Shown: piece by piece, positions 17,537 to 25,173 of the stretch | Numbering within the stretch: position 1 is the first letter of the stretch | Layout of the letters: each line of letters opens with the position of its first letter | Assembly: GCA_963829585.1 (NCBI GenBank) | Contig: CAWHJD010000008.1 | Span: 59,553-123,552 of the forward strand | DNA: 64,000 bases | Reading direction: 5' to 3' | DNA from: Sva-07 sp963829585 | Lineage (GTDB): Bacteria; Actinomycetota; Acidimicrobiia; Acidimicrobiales; Ilumatobacteraceae | The notes under the pieces: generated by a model | The model's database searches: none | The model's input: only the letters and a program-made list of their open reading frames with translations | What the model was told of the DNA's origin: nothing | Program-made: the position numbers and the translations under genes

Positions 17537-18333
17537 CCAGTCCATTCGCGCCGGGACTCCTTGCCGGACGAACGGCCCTGGTGACGGGTGGCGGCACAGG
17601 ACTCGGGCGAGCGATCGCCGAGGGTCTCTCGGCGGCCGGAGCGTCCGTTGTCATCGCGGCTCGAAACCGGGAACGTGTCGACGTCGCGGCAGCCGAGATC
17701 AGTGCGCAGACGGGCAACCCGGTCGAGGGCGACGTGGTCGACATCCGCGACCGCGAGACCGTCGAGGCACTGGCTGGTCGCCATCAGATCGACATCCTGG
17801 TCAACAACGCCGGCGGCCAGTTTCCGCAGAAGGCGCGTGACTACAGCCCGAACGGTTGGCGCAGCGTCATCGATCTCAACCTGAACGGCACGTGGACGAT
17901 GACGCAGGTGTTCGGCAACCGGATGCTCGACGCCGACGGCGGCAACATCGTGCAGATCGTCGCACTCGTCGGCCGCGGCATGCCCGGCATCGCCCACAGC
18001 TCAGCGGCACGAGCAGGGGTCGTCGAGCTGAGCCGGACGCTCGCATTCGAGTGGGGGCCGAAGGTGCGTGTGAACTGTGTCGCGCCCGGCGCGTTCCGCA
18101 CCGAGGGATGGGAGGCCACCTACGACGAAGGGGTGGGCAACGACATGTCGGGGGTCCCGTTGCCGTATCCGGGCCGGCCCAGCGACGTGGCGAATGCAGC
18201 GGTGTTCCTGGCGTCACCGGCCGCGGCGTACATCACCGGCGAGTGCCTGTACGTCGACGGTGGCATGATCCTGCAGGGCCCGATCAGCGCCCTGCCCAAG
18301 GACGGCTACCCCGAACGAGGCACACATCGCTGA
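17533..18333 (+). CDS. short-chain dehydrogenase/reductase linked to ABC operon
   Basis: A 266-residue classical SDR. The cofactor motif is TGGGTGLGRA, the NNAGG motif is present, and the C-terminal CLYVDGG closes the fold. The active-site tyrosine is unusual: after the serine-strand region IVQIVALVGRGMPG the expected YxxxK appears as HSSAARAGV, with no tyrosine or lysine at the normal spacing. It may be a non-classical or catalytically altered SDR, as seen in some enoyl-CoA reductase-like members. The start overlaps livF by 4 bases. Confidence 0.82.
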   Translation: MTSPFAPGLLAGRTALVTGGGTGLGRAIAEGLSAAGASVVIAARNRERVDVAAAEISAQTGNPVEGDVVDIRDRETVEALAGRHQIDILVNNAGGQFPQKARDYSPNGWRSVIDLNLNGTWTMTQVFGNRMLDADGGNIVQIVALVGRGMPGIAHSSAARAGVVELSRTLAFEWGPKVRVNCVAPGAFRTEGWEATYDEGVGNDMSGVPLPYPGRPSDVANAAVFLASPAAAYITGECLYVDGGMILQGPISALPKDGYPERGTHR

Positions 18334-18335
18334 AC

Positions 18336-18402
18336 GCATCCGCACGCCGATCCCCGGATGCGATGAGCGAAGTGACCGACGTCCGGTCGTTTGGCTCATC
18401 GC
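18336..18402 (+). terminator. two consecutive hairpins after the ABC operon
   Basis: The first hairpin has 7-bp arms GCATCCG (18336-18342) and CGGATGC (18355-18361). The second spans 18360-18402 with 9-bp outer arms GCGATGAGC / GCTCATCGC, a symmetrical 5-base internal loop and 5-bp inner arms GACCG / CGGTC. They start 3 bases after the SDR stop. No T-run is present, as is usual for high-GC actinobacterial terminators. Confidence 0.65.
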
Positions 18403-18464
18403 GGTCGTGTTCGCGGGGCGGTCTGCGTCGTCGGCGCTCATGAGGTGCTCGCTACCATCGGTCG

Positions 18465-18872
18465 ATGGCGACCATCCTTGCCCACATCACCGTCCGGCCG
18501 GAGAGCGAGGCCGATTTCGAAGCTCTCGCTCGAACGCTGTACGAACGGACCCATGCGACCGAGAGCGGCGTGCGCCACTACGAGTACTGGCGCGGAGCAG
18601 CACCACGGACGTACTACACGCTCCTGTCGTTCGACGACCATCGCGCCTTCATCGCGCACCAGACCAGTGACCATCACGAGACTGCGTCGCCCCAACTCGG
18701 GCGGATGATCGAGAGCCTGCGACTCGAATGGGTCGACCCCGTGCCAGGGGCCAGCGATCTGCCCCCGACCGAGATGCAGTCGGCGTTGCCCGATGCCGAC
18801 GCGCTCACGGTGGAGTACACCGATCGGTTCGCGGCGGTGATCGCCGATTGGTGGCGTGACGTCGGTCGGTGA
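18465..18872 (+). CDS. antibiotic biosynthesis monooxygenase-like (ABM) protein
   Basis: A 135-residue ABM-fold protein. The first strand-helix is ATILAHITVRPESEADFEAL, followed by HYEYWRGAAPRTYYTLLSF and DHRAFIAHQTSDHH, the typical YgiN-like order. The C-terminal 45 residues extend past the core. It is a single gene between the hairpins ending the ABC operon and the repeat pair at 18894. The substrate is unknown. Confidence 0.78.
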   Translation: MATILAHITVRPESEADFEALARTLYERTHATESGVRHYEYWRGAAPRTYYTLLSFDDHRAFIAHQTSDHHETASPQLGRMIESLRLEWVDPVPGASDLPPTEMQSALPDADALTVEYTDRFAAVIADWWRDVGR

Positions 18873-18893
18873 TCGACAGCGGCGCCGCACACG

Positions 18894-18954
18894 GTCTTTC
18901 GGGGTCGGGTCCGGAAAGACAGGCTCGGTCTTTCGGGGTCGGGTCCGGAAAGAC
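18894..18954. repeat. 27-bp hairpin repeat, copies 2 and 3 in tandem
   Basis: Two identical copies (18894-18920 and 18928-18954) are separated by 7 bases (AGGCTCG). Each has arms GTCTTTC / GAAAGAC and spacer GGGGTCGGGTCCG. They fill the gap between the convergent ABM gene (ends 18872) and the AhpD-like gene (ends 18959), where they could serve as a two-way terminator. Copy 1 at 3101 has a compensated stem. Confidence 0.78.
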
Positions 18955-18958
18955 CGGG

Positions 18959-19465
18959 TCAGCGGTCGGTGGGCGGTTCGCGGCTCCACAGCACGTCGAA
19001 GTCGACGGCGATGTCGAGCACCTGATAGGCCCGGCCCATCCCTACACAGAACCCACAGGTGATCGTCAGCTCGAGCAACTCGATCTCACTGAAGTGCTCA
19101 CTCATCCGTGCCCACATCGCGTCGTCGATGCCGCGATGGTCGATCGCGAACTGCTCGGCGAACTCGGCTGCGAGTCGTTCCCGCGGTGTGAAGTCGGGGT
19201 GGTCGTAGTACTGGTGGACGTGCTGGTACAGCTCGTCGGTCAATCCCTGCTGCATCGCCGATGCAGCTCGTGTGTTCAGTCAAACGTGGCATTCGTTGAG
19301 CTGGGCGATGCGCATGCGGGCGACCTCGCGTTCGCGTACCGGCAGGCTCGACTGCACGTAGACGGCCTCACCCATCGCACCCATCGCCGCGCCGAGATGG
19401 GGCGCCAACTGCCAGATCCGCTTCGCCTCGAGACCGTCGCCGCCGGGAACGTCGATACGGGCCAT
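18959..19465 (-). CDS. AhpD-like/carboxymuconolactone decarboxylase protein with in-frame TGA: candidate selenoprotein
   Basis: The frame runs from an ATG at 19465 to a stop at 18959 and would give 168 residues if the TGA at 19280-19282 is read through. Before it comes MRIAQLNECHV and after it LNTRAASAMQQG, so residue 62 falls on the second position of the CxxC redox motif (C59-H-V-x62-L). In AhpD-fold enzymes the second cysteine is the one that attacks the peroxide, where selenocysteine would make chemical sense. A hairpin 12 bases downstream (19249-19267) meets bacterial SECIS rules. The rest (TPRERLAAEFAEQF, ITCGFCVGMGRAYQVLD) matches the family with no other break. The ATG overlaps the Rieske stop (ATGA), so it is the last gene of a three-gene operon. 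A C-to-A sequence error at one wobble base is the main alternative. Confidence 0.75.
19249..19267 (-). promoter_or_regulatory. candidate bacterial SECIS hairpin
   Basis: On the coding strand the RNA folds as GCUGCAUC-GGC-GAUGCAGC: a perfect 8-bp stem with a 3-base loop that starts with G. The stem begins 12 bases after the in-frame TGA and the loop lies 20 bases after it. From memory the bacterial SECIS pattern is an upper stem of at least 4 bp, a G in the first two loop bases and a TGA-to-loop distance of roughly 16-37 bases; all three hold. The codons making the stem include GCT and GCA, less used than GCC and GCG in neighbouring genes. Confidence 0.6.
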
Positions 19466-20739
19466 CAGGTCTCCTTCTTCTTCGGGTCGGCGACCGGCGT
19501 GGACGCGATCAGGTCGTCGACCCACCGGTGGAACATCTGGTTTCCCGGTTCGTTGCGCCCGAAGACGAACTCGGTGTTGGCGCCCGAAGCCAGCGCCGAC
19601 TGGATACCGAGGCCGGTCTTGTAGTCCTCCTCGTTGACGACCCATTCGAGGAAGTCGGCGCGTTCGAGTGTCGCGGCTCGCTCCTTCTCGCTCGCGTCCT
19701 TGGCGATGACGTGCGTCTGGATCGTCCGCGAGCGGTCGGCTGTCGGGCCGGGGATCAGCTGGCTGACCATCGCGCCACGCCCACCGTTGCCGGCGACGGA
19801 CACGTGGGGGAACACCGTGTGCACGAACCCGACGTACTTCGCGGGGACCCACTCGGCCGACGGGATGTCGCGCAGCTCGTGTGTGACCCGGCGGGCAAAG
19901 GCCACACGTTGATGCGGGCCCCATGCATCCCAGGTCATGACGTTGCCCATCACGTCGACGCCCAACGTGTCGCGATGCAGGATGTCGAGGTGGTAGCCGT
20001 CGACGTATCCGTCGAACGCGATCTTCCAGTTCGGCCCGACGAGGGTGCGTTCGACCAGCAGCTCCATGTCGGCGAGTCCGAGCGCGTCGAGGACGGCGTC
20101 GTAGCCGCCGAGCCATGCGTCGAGGTCGAGGGTGGCGTCGGGATGGAGCACCGCGAACACCATGCCGCTGCGTTCCTCGCACGGCAGTTCGGTCAGCCCG
20201 TGCGTCTCGGTGTCGACCTCGCCGAACTTCTGCCGACCGGAGATCCCGACCAGGGCGCCCTCGGTGTTGTAGCTCCAGGCGTGGTACGGACAGGTGAATC
20301 GTCGGGTCTGTCCGCAGCCGTCGGCGACGACCAGCGCGCCTCGATGGCGACAGGCGTTCACGAATGCCTTGACCCCACCGTCGGCCTGACGCACGGTGAG
20401 CACCGGCACGCCGGCGATCTCGATCGAGCGGTACGAGCCCGGCTCCGGGAGATGGGCGCTCAGCGCTGCGACGACCGGCCCCTTGCGGAACAGGACCTCG
20501 ACCTCGCGCTCCCAACGCCACGGGTCGAGGTAGTCGTCGACCGCCACGGTCCACGTGTCGTCGAGGGAGTCGGTGGTGTCCTCGTCGAGGTGGGTCAGCA
20601 GGCGCCCGGCGACCTGGTGCCAGTCGTTCACCCAGGTGGTGCCCCTGTGGTCGTGCTCGGTCGGCTGCGGGAACCGACCGTACGAGGGCGCAGTGTCCGC
20701 GCTCGCCTCGTGTTGGTCGTGGAGTTCGTCGGTGCTCAC
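19465..20739 (-). CDS. Rieske non-heme iron oxygenase
   Basis: A 424-residue alpha-subunit-like oxygenase. The [2Fe-2S] site is CRHRGALV and CPYHAWSYN; the mononuclear iron site is in FDGYVDGYHLDILH. The GTG start at 20739 overlaps the stop of the molybdopterin oxidoreductase (GTGA), which decides the start against a much longer open frame upstream. Its own stop overlaps the AhpD-like ATG. It is distant in sequence from the Rieske protein at 7126. The operon suggests a three-step redox pathway on one unknown substrate. Confidence 0.92.
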   Translation of the reverse strand: MSTDELHDQHEASADTAPSYGRFPQPTEHDHRGTTWVNDWHQVAGRLLTHLDEDTTDSLDDTWTVAVDDYLDPWRWEREVEVLFRKGPVVAALSAHLPEPGSYRSIEIAGVPVLTVRQADGGVKAFVNACRHRGALVVADGCGQTRRFTCPYHAWSYNTEGALVGISGRQKFGEVDTETHGLTELPCEERSGMVFAVLHPDATLDLDAWLGGYDAVLDALGLADMELLVERTLVGPNWKIAFDGYVDGYHLDILHRDTLGVDVMGNVMTWDAWGPHQRVAFARRVTHELRDIPSAEWVPAKYVGFVHTVFPHVSVAGNGGRGAMVSQLIPGPTADRSRTIQTHVIAKDASEKERAATLERADFLEWVVNEEDYKTGLGIQSALASGANTEFVFGRNEPGNQMFHRWVDDLIASTPVADPKKKET

Positions 20740-22901
20740 GCGGGAACCTCTGCCTTTCGGACGGCGACCGGGATCGCACTGGAGACAACCATGCCGGTGA
20801 CCGGATCGTGACCGGCGTCGGCGGAGACGAGCCGGCTCGTCGGGGTGCCGATGTCGCGGACCTTCTCGTCGGTCAGCGCCCTGCCGCCCCACGAGTGGGC
20901 CATCGAGATCACACCGCGCTTGACGTCGTCGGCGGCTTCGGCGACGCCGACCAGCGCAGCTCGTGGTGATCGGATCTCCACGAGGTCACCGGAGCCGAGT
21001 CCGAGTTCGGCGAGGTCGTCGGGGTGCATGTACGCCGGGTTCGTCGTGCCCTTCTTGGCGAGCGCCGGCAACTCGGTTCCGGTCGAGTTGAGCACGTGCT
21101 TCAACCGGCGGCTGACGAGGCGGAACGGGAACTCGGCGGGGTCGGCGCCGGCGAACACCGATGGGGGTTCGGTGAGCACCGTTGCCAGTTCCGCCATGAG
21201 GTCGTCGGGCGCCGGAGTGAACTTCGCCGTGGCGCCCTCGTCGGCGGGCTGCACGACCGGACGCATGTGCGGATGCACCTCGCGCGGGTGGGCGCGAACC
21301 TCGTCGAGCGGCATGCGCGATCCGGCGTAGCACCGGTCGATGATCTCGTCGGTGTCGGGGCGTGTCGACATGTCCGGCGAACCTCCCGGCAGCGGAAGGG
21401 TGCTCCCGAGCCGCGATGCCAGCTCCCAGAACACCTCCCACTCGTTGAGCACGTCGCCGTCACGCTCGACCACCGCTTCGGTGTAGTTGGTGTACGGCTC
21501 GCGGAACCAACGGTCCATCAGGTGGGGTACGTCGGCACGCTCGAGCGACAGGGTGGGAGCGACGACGTAGTGGGCGAACTCGGCGGTCGGCGTCATCCGG
21601 TGGTCGATCACCACGAGCAGTTCGAGGTCGGCCAGGGCCCGGAGGGTCAGTTCCTGGTCGGGGAACGCCACGGCCGGATTGCCGCCGCTGACGATGAGCG
21701 CCCGGACGCGACCTTCGCCCGGCGTGAGGATCTCCTCGGCGAGGGCTGCAGTCGGCATCTCCCCGCGGTAGCCGCGCAGGTCGCGGATGCGTGACGGTGG
21801 ACCGTTGGCGGGGGCTCGCGGTGGGGTCACCTGCGCCCGGTGTGGTGTGTCGGGGTAGAGCAGGAGGCCGTTCTCCAAGAGGTCGCCCTCGCGGTTGACG
21901 CGTCCGAGGATGGTGTTGAGAACGACCACGAGGTGTTCGGTCAGGCTCGAGCGTGACGCCATGTTCGGGCCGGTGCCGGTGCCGGCGGTGCCACGCGGGC
22001 CGGCCGCGAACATCCGGGCTGCGGCCACGATGTCGTCGGCGTCGAGCTGGCAGCGCTCGGCGACGACATCGAGCGTGAACCCCTCGACCGCCGCGGCGAG
22101 TTCGTCCATCTGGTCGACCCAGCGTTCGCAGAACTCGTGGTCCTGCAGGCCTTCTTCGAGCACGATCCGGATCATCCCGGCGAGCAGGGTGGGGTCTTCT
22201 CCCGGGCGGATCTGGAGGTGGATGTCGGCGAAGCCGGCCAGTTCGGTCCGGCGCGGATCGATCACGATCAACTTCATGCCCTCCGCCTTGCGGCGACGCA
22301 TGACCACGAACGGGTTGGTGCCCTGGAGGCCGCCGATCGGGGCGTAGGACGACACCATCGAGTTGTAACCGATCGCCATGTGGACATCGGAGTCGGTGAA
22401 GTTCTGGTAGCCCGCCTCCCATCCGCCGAGTCGCAGGCCGGCGAGACCCTTGGCCGGCTGGTCGATGGTGACCGACGTGTAGAACGACACGGAGTCGAGA
22501 CCCTGGTGGAACGCTCGTGCGACGGGCACCGCCACCGAGTTCTGGTAGCCGCCGGTTCCGGTGTACGACGCGACCGCGCGCGGGCCGTACGTGTCGATGA
22601 TGTGGCGCAGTTGCGCAGCGATCTCGTCGAGGGCCTCAGCACTGTCGACGGATTCGAACGTGCCGTCGGGACGGCGGCGCAACGGGCCTCGGAGACGGTT
22701 CGGGTCGGCCATCTGGTCGGGGAGTTGACGTCCCTTGATGCACGTGTACCCCTCGAAGAGGGGGTCGTCCATGACGCCGCGCACCGCGATCACCCGGTTG
22801 TCGACGACGTCGACCTCCATGGGGCAACTCGCGTGGCAGACCCGACAGAAGGTCATCTTCGTCTGTGGTTCGGCCTTCGTGATCGTGGATGCTTGTTCCA
22901 T
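20736..22901 (-). CDS. molybdopterin-dependent oxidoreductase (formate dehydrogenase/DMSO reductase superfamily)
   Basis: A 721-residue protein. The N-terminus binds a [4Fe-4S] cluster through CRVCHASC with the fourth cysteine in YTCIKGRQ. Two molybdopterin-guanine-dinucleotide binding domains follow, and a C-terminal MGD domain has GDLVEIRSPRAALVGVAE and the AHSWGG segment. There is no Tat signal, so it is probably cytoplasmic. The residue normally ligating Mo (Ser, Cys or Sec) is not obvious; the region around VTIDQPAKGLAGL carries no cysteine. This is like acetylene-hydratase or thiosulfate-reductase-like relatives, and no reaction can be assigned. It heads the operon with the Rieske and AhpD-like genes, and a TetR-like operator lies 35 bases upstream. 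Confidence 0.9.
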   Translation of the reverse strand: MEQASTITKAEPQTKMTFCRVCHASCPMEVDVVDNRVIAVRGVMDDPLFEGYTCIKGRQLPDQMADPNRLRGPLRRRPDGTFESVDSAEALDEIAAQLRHIIDTYGPRAVASYTGTGGYQNSVAVPVARAFHQGLDSVSFYTSVTIDQPAKGLAGLRLGGWEAGYQNFTDSDVHMAIGYNSMVSSYAPIGGLQGTNPFVVMRRRKAEGMKLIVIDPRRTELAGFADIHLQIRPGEDPTLLAGMIRIVLEEGLQDHEFCERWVDQMDELAAAVEGFTLDVVAERCQLDADDIVAAARMFAAGPRGTAGTGTGPNMASRSSLTEHLVVVLNTILGRVNREGDLLENGLLLYPDTPHRAQVTPPRAPANGPPSRIRDLRGYRGEMPTAALAEEILTPGEGRVRALIVSGGNPAVAFPDQELTLRALADLELLVVIDHRMTPTAEFAHYVVAPTLSLERADVPHLMDRWFREPYTNYTEAVVERDGDVLNEWEVFWELASRLGSTLPLPGGSPDMSTRPDTDEIIDRCYAGSRMPLDEVRAHPREVHPHMRPVVQPADEGATAKFTPAPDDLMAELATVLTEPPSVFAGADPAEFPFRLVSRRLKHVLNSTGTELPALAKKGTTNPAYMHPDDLAELGLGSGDLVEIRSPRAALVGVAEAADDVKRGVISMAHSWGGRALTDEKVRDIGTPTSRLVSADAGHDPVTGMVVSSAIPVAVRKAEVPA

Positions 22902-22935
22902 GCGAGACGCCTCCGGTCGTTTCCGTACGTTCGTA

Positions 22936-22955
22936 AACTAACTGTTCGGCTAGTT
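22936..22955. promoter_or_regulatory. 20-bp palindromic TetR-type operator, copy 2
   Basis: Imperfect palindrome whose outer halves are AACTA and TAGTT, with 7 of 10 positions symmetric. It matches the core of the operator at 11705-11728 (outer AAC..AAC and GTTAGTT). It sits in the 146-base gap between the divergent molybdopterin oxidoreductase (22901) and the LLM gene (23048), so one repressor could control both directions. Confidence 0.5.
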
Positions 22956-23047
22956 TCCGAACGCAGCAGAGGACACGTGTTCCGCGACGTCGCGGAACTG
23001 GACCGGACACGGGGGACAGACATGGAACATCGTCGGGACGAACGAGC

Positions 23048-24017
23048 ATGACGCGGGCCTTCCGGTTCGGGCTCCAGACCTTCAACGCAACCAGTCCGCA
23101 GGACTGGCGCGATCAGGCCCGACATGCCGAGGAACTCGGCTTCAGCACCTTCAGCGTCGCCGATCACGTGATCGGCCCGGGGCCGGCTCTCGCCGCCACG
23201 AATCATCCGGTGCAGGACATCGCCGCGATCCCGGCGATGGCGGTCGCGATCGAGGCGACCAGCACGATCACCATCGGGTCGCGGGTGTTCTGCACCGACT
23301 ATCGCCAACCCGTCATGTTCGCGAAGGAGCTGGCGACGCTCGCGTACTTCGCCGAGGGTCGCCTCGAGATCGGCATCGGTGCCGGCTGGCTGCAGGGCGA
23401 GTACGAGGCGATGGGCGTGCCGTGGGATCCCGCCGGCGTGCGCATCGACCGGATGGAGGAGACCATCGCGTTGATCCGGGCGCACTTCGCCGACGGTGAG
23501 GTCAACGTCGACGGTGCGCATGTGCATGCCACCGGTTTCGAAGGCGTGCCCGAAGGTCCCGACCGGGCTGCCGCCCATCATGATCGGCGGGGGAGCGCCG
23601 CGCGTGCTCGGCATCGCCGGGCGCGAGGCCGACATCGTCAGCCTCAACTTCGACAACAGCTCCGGCAAGATCGGTCCTGCGGGTGTCGGCAGCAGTACCG
23701 CCGAACTCACCGCGCAGAAGATCGAATGGATCCGCGCCGGCGCCGGCGACCGGTTCGACGACCTGGAACTCGAGATCGCGGGCTACTTCACGGTGGTCAC
23801 CGACGACCGCGAGGGGACGCTGGCCAAGATGGCGCCGATGTTCGGCCTCGAGCCCGAGGTCTTCGCCGAGCACCCGCACGCGCTCGTCGGCTCGGTCGAG
23901 TCGATCTGCGACCAGCTGGTGGAGCGACGCGAGACCTACGGGATCTCGTACGTGACGTTCGCCGGCCGGATGGTCGACGCAGTCGCCCCGATCGTCGAAC
24001 GACTTGCCGGAACCTGA
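23048..24017 (+). CDS. LLM-class F420-dependent oxidoreductase (single +1 frameshift)
   Basis: About 322 residues of a luciferase-like TIM barrel. The front half has SVADHVIGPGPAL, the SRVFCTDYRQPV strand and LEIGIGAGWLQGEY; the back half PPIMIGGGAPRVLGIAGREA and YVTFAGRMVDAV. The frame steps +1 near 23550; deleting one C of a CCC run gives the expected VPKVPTGLPPIMIGGG. It is the first gene of a rightward cluster (two LLM proteins, P450, SDR) that starts at the shared operator. F420 use is inferred from the family in actinobacteria. Confidence 0.85.
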
Positions 24018-24050
24018 ATCCATCCCAACGAGCGAGACCGAAGGACCTAC

Positions 24051-25139
24051 ATGAAAGTCGGCATCAATCTCCCCTCCCAGTTCCCGTTCGGGAGCACCGC
24101 ACAGATGCTGGAGGTCTACGAGCAGGTGGGATTCGACTCCTACTGGTCGCCCGACCACATCCTCGGCGTGTTCCATCCGGGCCTGTGGAGTGAGATCCCG
24201 CTGTCCGATCTCGCAGCCGACCCCGACGCGTTCTACGACCCGTTCTGTTACGGCGCTGTGGTCGGCACGATGACCGACCGTCCGTTCGGCATCTGCGTCA
24301 CCGACGCCACGCGTCGTGGTGCGGCCGACCTGGCCCGAACGGCGTTGACCCTGAACGACCTGAATCCGGGTGGGTTCATCCTCGGGATCGGGTCGGGTGA
24401 GGCCGAGAGCCTCGTGCCGTTCGGCTATCCGTTCGACAAGCCGGTCTCGGTTCTCGAAGACGTCCTCCGTGACCTCCGCTCACTGCTCGACACCGGCCGG
24501 ATGGCAGATGGCGGCGTCGGCCGGATGGGTCTGCCGTTGGAGGCCGAGGGTCGCGGCAAGCCGCCGGTGTGGGTGGCGGGCCACGGCCCGCGCATGCTGC
24601 GCCTGACCGGCGAGTACGGCGACGGCTGGATCCCTGCATGGTGGATGAGGCCGGAGGAGTACGGCGAGAAGCGCAAGATCATCGCCGATCACGCGGCCGC
24701 CGCAGGTCGCCCGGCACCCGTGTGCTCGCTGCTGCCGTTCGTGCTCTTCTCCGAGAGCATCGAAGCTGCCCACGACATGTTCGAACGCGAGCCGCTCGGG
24801 AAGCTGTTCGGGTTGTTCGCGATGGGCCACATGTGGGAGGCGCACGGGCTCGAGCACCCACTCGGCAACGACTCGAAGGGGTTCGTCGACGTCATCATCC
24901 ACGACCTCGACCCCGACGAACTCCGCGACATCGCGCACACGATCCCCTTCGAGATGGTGCAGGAGGTGCTGTTCATCGGGAACACCGAGGAACTCACCGG
25001 CCAGTTCGAGGGTTACGCCCGCAACGGTCTCGAACACATCGTGCTCGCCAACATCACCGGCGTGGTGGGTGGCATGGACGAGATCATGGCGCGCGGCATG
25101 GAACTTCCCCATCTCAAGCAGATGCTCGCCGACCTGTGA
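24051..25139 (+). CDS. LLM-class F420-dependent oxidoreductase
   Basis: A 362-residue TIM-barrel flavoprotein-like enzyme resembling 5,10-methylenetetrahydromethanopterin reductase and F420-dependent glucose-6-phosphate dehydrogenase. Signatures are GFDSYWSPDHILG, GFILGIGSGEAE, PPVWVAGHGPRML and the C-terminal GLEHIVLANI strand. At 362 residues it is at the long end because of extra helices around 230-310. The start is the ATG after a purine-rich GACCGAAGGACC leader. It is co-directional with the P450 35 bases downstream. Confidence 0.87.
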   Translation: MKVGINLPSQFPFGSTAQMLEVYEQVGFDSYWSPDHILGVFHPGLWSEIPLSDLAADPDAFYDPFCYGAVVGTMTDRPFGICVTDATRRGAADLARTALTLNDLNPGGFILGIGSGEAESLVPFGYPFDKPVSVLEDVLRDLRSLLDTGRMADGGVGRMGLPLEAEGRGKPPVWVAGHGPRMLRLTGEYGDGWIPAWWMRPEEYGEKRKIIADHAAAAGRPAPVCSLLPFVLFSESIEAAHDMFEREPLGKLFGLFAMGHMWEAHGLEHPLGNDSKGFVDVIIHDLDPDELRDIAHTIPFEMVQEVLFIGNTEELTGQFEGYARNGLEHIVLANITGVVGGMDEIMARGMELPHLKQMLADL

Positions 25140-25173
25140 CCAGTACCCCTCTCGCCATCCACCAGGAGCACCG

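Noticed and set aside
18959..19255. A separate 98-residue gene starting at ATG 19255
   Set aside because: It would lack the CxxC-bearing first part of the domain, and the upstream frame continues directly into it across one TGA.
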